Below, piece by piece: positions 59,965 through 64,000 of a stretch of 64,000 bases of DNA (position 1 is its first letter; each line of letters starts with the position of its first letter). Under the pieces are notes generated by a model. The model searched no databases. It was not told where the DNA came from and was given only the letters and a program-made list of their open reading frames with translations. A program made the translations under genes and the position numbers. Origin of the DNA: Cylindrodendrum hubeiense (taxonomy: Eukaryota > Ascomycota > Sordariomycetes > Hypocreales > Nectriaceae); NCBI GenBank assembly GCA_014621425.1, contig JAANBB010000106.1:1-64000 (forward strand). The letters are read 5' to 3'.

Positions 59965-61647
59965 ATGGACCCCTCCCAGGAACCCACCTCCCGCGACCTC
60001 AAGGATACCCGCGCTGCCAGCTCAACCAGCCTCGCCAGTGCCGTGTCCAACTCCTCCGCCTCCAGCAAGCCGCCTGTCCTCACTCAGCGATCTCCGTCCG
60101 TGTCCATCTCTGCTGGCTCCGGCAACAACTCAGCCACCAAGTCGGCTCATCGCCAGAGCTTCGTTGAGGGCCTGCGCAATGCGCCCTCCTCTCCTCGCTC
60201 CCAACGGCACCCCTCCTTTACCCAGGCCGCCTTACAGGAGCTGTTGAACCACCCACCTGCCGGAAACAAGCATGCCAATCCCCGATTCGCTGGTCGCGAT
60301 TGGCGCGATGTCTCCATCGGCGAGCTCGTCTCTCCCGAAGATATCAGATGGATAGAGCTAGATAGCAGTATTGAAGAAGCTACTATGGTAAGCCAAGTCC
60401 CCACATGCGCTCCAAAGGACCGCGATACTTATGTGCGAAATTTCTGCCTCGAGAGTGCGCTGCTGACTGTCGGTTTGCTCATCAATAGCTGCTCCTCAAG
60501 AGCCCAACCAACGTCGTCCTCGTACGTGAGAATCCGGACACCGAGATCGCAGTTTCCACCTTCGACTTCACCGACCTCAACGCCTACCTCCTGGTCGTCG
60601 TTGGCCTCGCTAAACCCGACGAAGACCAGCTCGAATTGTTCAACTTTATTCTGTCCAAGGCCCAACCGGGCGAGCAAATCTCCCTACGAGATGTCCAACC
60701 CCTCTTCCGCAAGGAATCATTGGTTGATCTATCAGCGGGCGAGGATCTCACTCAGGCCATCCAAGTGCTAGGCAGCGGAATTCACCGGTTGTTGGTGACA
60801 AGCCACAGGGGCCAAGTCGTTGGCATTGCCAGCCAACTCAGAATCGTCGAGTTCTTTTGGAACGAGGGTGTCAACTTCCCAAGCATCGAGCGTTTATACC
60901 CCGTTGTCCTCCGCGATTTGGGAATTGGAGCGAAAGAAATCATCTCTGTCAAGTAGGTTGGGAGGTCTAAAAGTCTAGGTGCAATGCTAACCAAGTCCAA
61001 GCTCCGACGCACCTCTCTCCGACGCCTTGACGCTCATGAGCAACGAAGGCCTCACCAGCGTGGCCGTTGTCGACAACGGCCTGAATGTGGTGGGCAATAT
61101 TTCCACCAAAGACGTCCGGCATCTCACCAGCAGTTCCAACGCGCATCTCCTCAATTTGTCGTGCATGAACTTCATCTCGGTCATCCTCAACGAGCGAGGC
61201 GTCGAGAAGGGCCGGGATGTGTTCCCCGTCTTCTACGTCAACCCGTACTCAACTCTCGCCCACACTGTCGGGAAACTTGTCGCAACACGATCGCATCGCA
61301 TGTGGGTGGTGGAATCGGCATCTCCTTCGCCCTCGGCACCCGCTACGCCTTTGATGGGCCCCCAAGGCTTTGCGAGCTCGGTGCCACCGCCAGCTCCCGC
61401 ATCAGTTGCGCCGCCGTCGCCGGTCCCCACTTCGGCTGTCCCCGCTTCGGCTATGGCTGGGGCACGTCTCTCGGGCAGGCTGAGCGGTGTTATCTCTCTC
61501 ACAGATGTCCTTAACATGTTTGCCCGCTCAACCGGCCTAAACCCCTCGGATCCGGGGGAGCAGCGAGCACGACGGCGCCGTAGCTCCAGCAGCTCGGTAC
61601 GGCCCAGCCTCGACTCGTCGCGAGCCAGCCTCGACATCCGACGATGA
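59965..61647 (+). CDS. SDS23: Sds23-like CBS-domain regulator of PP2A/stress and cell cycle
   Basis: Three exons: 59965-60387, 60489-60952 and 61002-61647, with introns of 101 and 49 nt (GTAAGC, GTAGGT donors; branch CTAAC in the second), give 510 residues. Ser/Pro-rich N- and C-terminal tails flank four CBS-type segments: [76 protein letters not shown] and [14 protein letters not shown]. In fission yeast Sds23/Moc1 binds and restrains protein phosphatases of the PP2A class and links nutrient state to mitosis and mating. The same broad role is inferred here. The C-terminal [11 protein letters not shown] tract is a likely phosphorylation site cluster. Confidence 0.88.
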
Positions 61648-63222
61648 TACGAATCAAGAAGGTCCCGTTCGGCTAATAATAGTCAAGGAACTGGAGTTGG
61701 TGGAATCTATCCGGAATTTTAGAGTTGCAGGGTGTCCAGCATGATTTCCCTAGAAGAACCCAGGATGCAGGCCAAGGCCAGGCCGAGACAGTTTCCGGTC
61801 GGCCATGAAACTGGAGCAAGATGCTCTGGGTTCTTCCCCAGGGTGTTTGGCTAGTTCATTTTCAGAGTGCGCATACAGCACGTATAACCGACCATTTCAT
61901 CACTCTCTATCCTCGTGGTTAATGGATGATGGAGCTGGATATGAAGTGTCTCCCAGCCCATCTCGGACAACTTTTCTTGGAGGACCCAAGCTGCATTTGA
62001 AAGCATGAAGGATGACTACATATAAGTTAGTGTAGGAAGCACTGTTAGTGTCAAAACTAAAGACGGCCGAGATTCTCGTCTTCATTGTGCATTTGATCCT
62101 TCTTCTCACGCGTGACATGCATGGCATATTTCATGGCTTTGTGGGTGACGTCATTCCGCTGGTAGCCCTCTTCATTCAGGGGATCACGAATCCACAATGA
62201 CTCGTTGTTGACGATGATGTGCTATTGATGGACCGGAGTCGCTGGCTGGAATGTGATTCTGCACGCGACGGCTTAGGACCAGCAAAATCAGTGCTCACTT
62301 GTCATGTGCTCGGTTGGGCCGATGTCCCAAGTAGTGGTGTGGCTCAGCGCACTTGGGTCCCTAGCCATTCACCATCCAGCACCACGGCACCCTAAACCCG
62401 CCGGAGGCCGACCACCACGCCGTCCATGACGCCGACCTTCTAGCGGGTTTCGGCGGACGTTCAGTGGGAAGCTCAGCGGAAGCGACGGGATCCCCTGTGG
62501 CTGAAACCGGCGGCGCCATTGGCTGTGTCAGCCCCGTGGCAGAGCGTTGCGCGGGCGCTTTTGCCACCTGAGGCGCTGAGGTTGGCCCCCGCTCGAGGCT
62601 CAACGCCTTCACCCTCAGCGTCAGGTTTCGGCAACTTGAGTCACGACCCCCCGGTAGCCATTTCTGCGTCGCCTGGTTTTATCTCGCTCGCGCGCGCTCT
62701 CTGTTCTTCGTCGTCTCTTTCTGCTCTGTTCTTGATCACTGACTCTTGCTCTCTGCTTCCTACCTCTGAATCTCATCTGTTTGGCTCTCGCACACTCTTC
62801 TGACTTTCTCGCAATCTCCAAAAACCACTTCCCGCCACTAAGGAACCCAATCTTCCATCCGCCAAACTGAGACAAATCCGCTGTGGCATCGCTCGCATCT
62901 TCCTCGAATCTCCTGCCGATTTAAGTTCGGGTTTCTACTCGCAGGCTTCGACCTGGTTTGACTCTACTCGTTCCGGGCGTCCCAGCACCTTGGGTCAACG
63001 GCTGCAACACCGCCTCCAGTGCTCCACCAAACTTCCAACATTTGGTATTAACTTCTGGACCAACTACTTGTAACGGTTTATGAGAATACTCGCTGCCATC
63101 AGTTGAGATCCGACGTTGTTCGCCGTCGCGAAAACCTTACCACATTATCCAAAACACCTCTGGACGCATTGTTTACGAAAGCCTATCTGCACTGATGTCT
63201 ATAAATGACCCAGCTATTCACC
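61648..63222. other. Intergenic between SDS23 and the last gene
   Basis: This 1575-nt stretch has no supported gene. Its right end (about 62670-63200) is C/T-rich and probably the promoter and long 5' UTR of the next gene, including a short upstream ATG (63195) out of frame with the main start. Confidence 0.5.
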
Positions 63223-64000
63223 ATGTCGTCCAAATCAGCCCAATCCCCTCGCTCCCGTTCCTCCACGCCAGGTAGCCGCAGTCCTCCGGATTCTCCGAAA
63301 CCCTCCCGTGGAACCAAGTCCCGAAAACTCGGCGACTTTGCCAAGCTGCAGGCGCTCTCTTCCATGTCGTCGAGCACCCTTGAGCAGGATCAGTCATCCA
63401 CAAAGAACCCCAATAGCCCTACCAAGATGTCTCCTCGTACCCCTCGCAACCGTGAGAAGAGAACTCTTCCTGGTTCAGAGACGCCAGCCACGCTAGGAAA
63501 CTTCTCCAAAATCTTTGATCAGTTCTCCGTCTCAGGTCCAACCGACTCATCGTCGCTGGCTTGCCCAGACCCTACGGACAAGGCGATACCCATCAAAATC
63601 TTGAAGCGATCTTCGTCGCCTCAGCCGGCTCCGGCCACTCTACCTATTAATGCTTCTCCCAAAAGGTCGTCTCCCAAAAAGACTTCTCCCAAAAAGGGCT
63701 CTCCTAAGAAGGGGTCTCCCAAGAAGACTTCCTCAGGTTATAGCTCCAACTCCAGCTCTGGCTCCGGCCCAGGCTCCGGCTCCGACTCGGACTTGGAGCA
63801 CATCCACCCGTTCTCAACTCCTGCTTCGACTCCTCCAAGCTCGGCTGAGCGAGATCCATCCCCTCTAGCCAAGTTTGCTCGGGAGAGGTCCCGTTCTCCA
63901 AAGTCAAAGAAAAACACCACTGTTGCTACCAAACGCTCGGCAGTTGCCCAGCCAAAGGTGCAGGGCCAAATCCAACAACTCCTCACTTATCAATACCACA
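63223..64000 (+). CDS. Basic Ser/Pro-rich protein with SPKK repeats, 3' partial
   Basis: The ATG at 63223 sits in a good CACC context and the frame stays open for 259 codons to the end of the window. The protein is rich in Ser, Pro, Lys and Arg. Five SPKK/SPKR-type units lie at about residues 145-169 (63655-63729), followed by a Ser/Gly/Asp stretch and further RSRSPKSKK motifs. SPKK repeats are known minor-groove DNA-binding elements in some histones and are also CDK sites. A nuclear or chromatin-linked role is therefore possible. No folded domain is visible yet; it may lie beyond the window. A first-exon-only reading is possible if an intron follows. Confidence 0.7.
   Translation, partial: MSSKSAQSPRSRSSTPGSRSPPDSPKPSRGTKSRKLGDFAKLQALSSMSSSTLEQDQSSTKNPNSPTKMSPRTPRNREKRTLPGSETPATLGNFSKIFDQFSVSGPTDSSSLACPDPTDKAIPIKILKRSSSPQPAPATLPINASPKRSSPKKTSPKKGSPKKGSPKKTSSGYSSNSSSGSGPGSGSDSDLEHIHPFSTPASTPPSSAERDPSPLAKFARERSRSPKSKKNTTVATKRSAVAQPKVQGQIQQLLTYQYH
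63655..63729 (+). repeat. SPKK-coding tandem repeat
   Basis: A 15-bp unit (TCTCCCAAAAAG plus one codon) is repeated five times, encoding SPKR-S, SPKK-T, SPKK-G, SPKK-G and SPKK-T. Confidence 0.88.

Overview
The window is genomic DNA of a filamentous ascomycete, most likely a Sordariomycete of the order Hypocreales. The evidence is dense protein genes with many 47-103 nt GT-AG introns carrying CTAAC/CTGAC branch points, one GC-AG intron, a tRNA with an 11-nt intron, and an unmistakably fungal gene set: white collar-1, Skt5, a DUF3638 giant, a lipase-NACHT/NB-ARC-TPR STAND protein, Sds23 and an MCT-type MFS carrier. The order-level placement is inference. Gene models below were built by hand from reading frames, splice sites and phase; every junction was checked for phase.

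Region 1 (about 1-27 kb) looks accessory. It holds the 3' part of a repeat-rich wall/adhesin-like protein, an intron-containing tRNA-Gly, a secreted S33-type alpha/beta hydrolase, a fungus-specific membrane protein (DUF6601-like), and a six-exon STAND receptor with near-identical TPR repeats. Convergent to the receptor is an 11-exon gene for a 3284-residue DUF6606/DUF3638/DUF3645 protein with a GQGKT loop and a DEAH box. An MFS transporter interrupted by a one-base frameshift follows.

Region 2 (about 27-64 kb) is mostly core cell biology: the chitin synthase regulator Skt5 (Sel1 repeats, split CaaX box), proteasome subunit Rpn12 (one-base frameshift near its end), coatomer alpha, UDP-glucose:glycoprotein glucosyltransferase, the blue-light receptor WC-1, importin Kap121/Pse1, the E2 subunit of 2-oxoglutarate dehydrogenase, and Sds23. 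The window ends inside a basic, SPKK-repeat protein whose reading frame is open to the last base.

Three gene pairs are divergent and could share promoters: SKT5/RPN12, COPA/UGGT (both early secretory pathway) and KAP121/KGD2. The points most worth checking are the STAND/DUF3638 pair, the CaaX box split by an intron before a 12-nt last exon, the 1.57-kb first intron of SKT5, the two single-base frameshifts, and two long inverted repeats in the upstream regions of wc-1 and SKT5.
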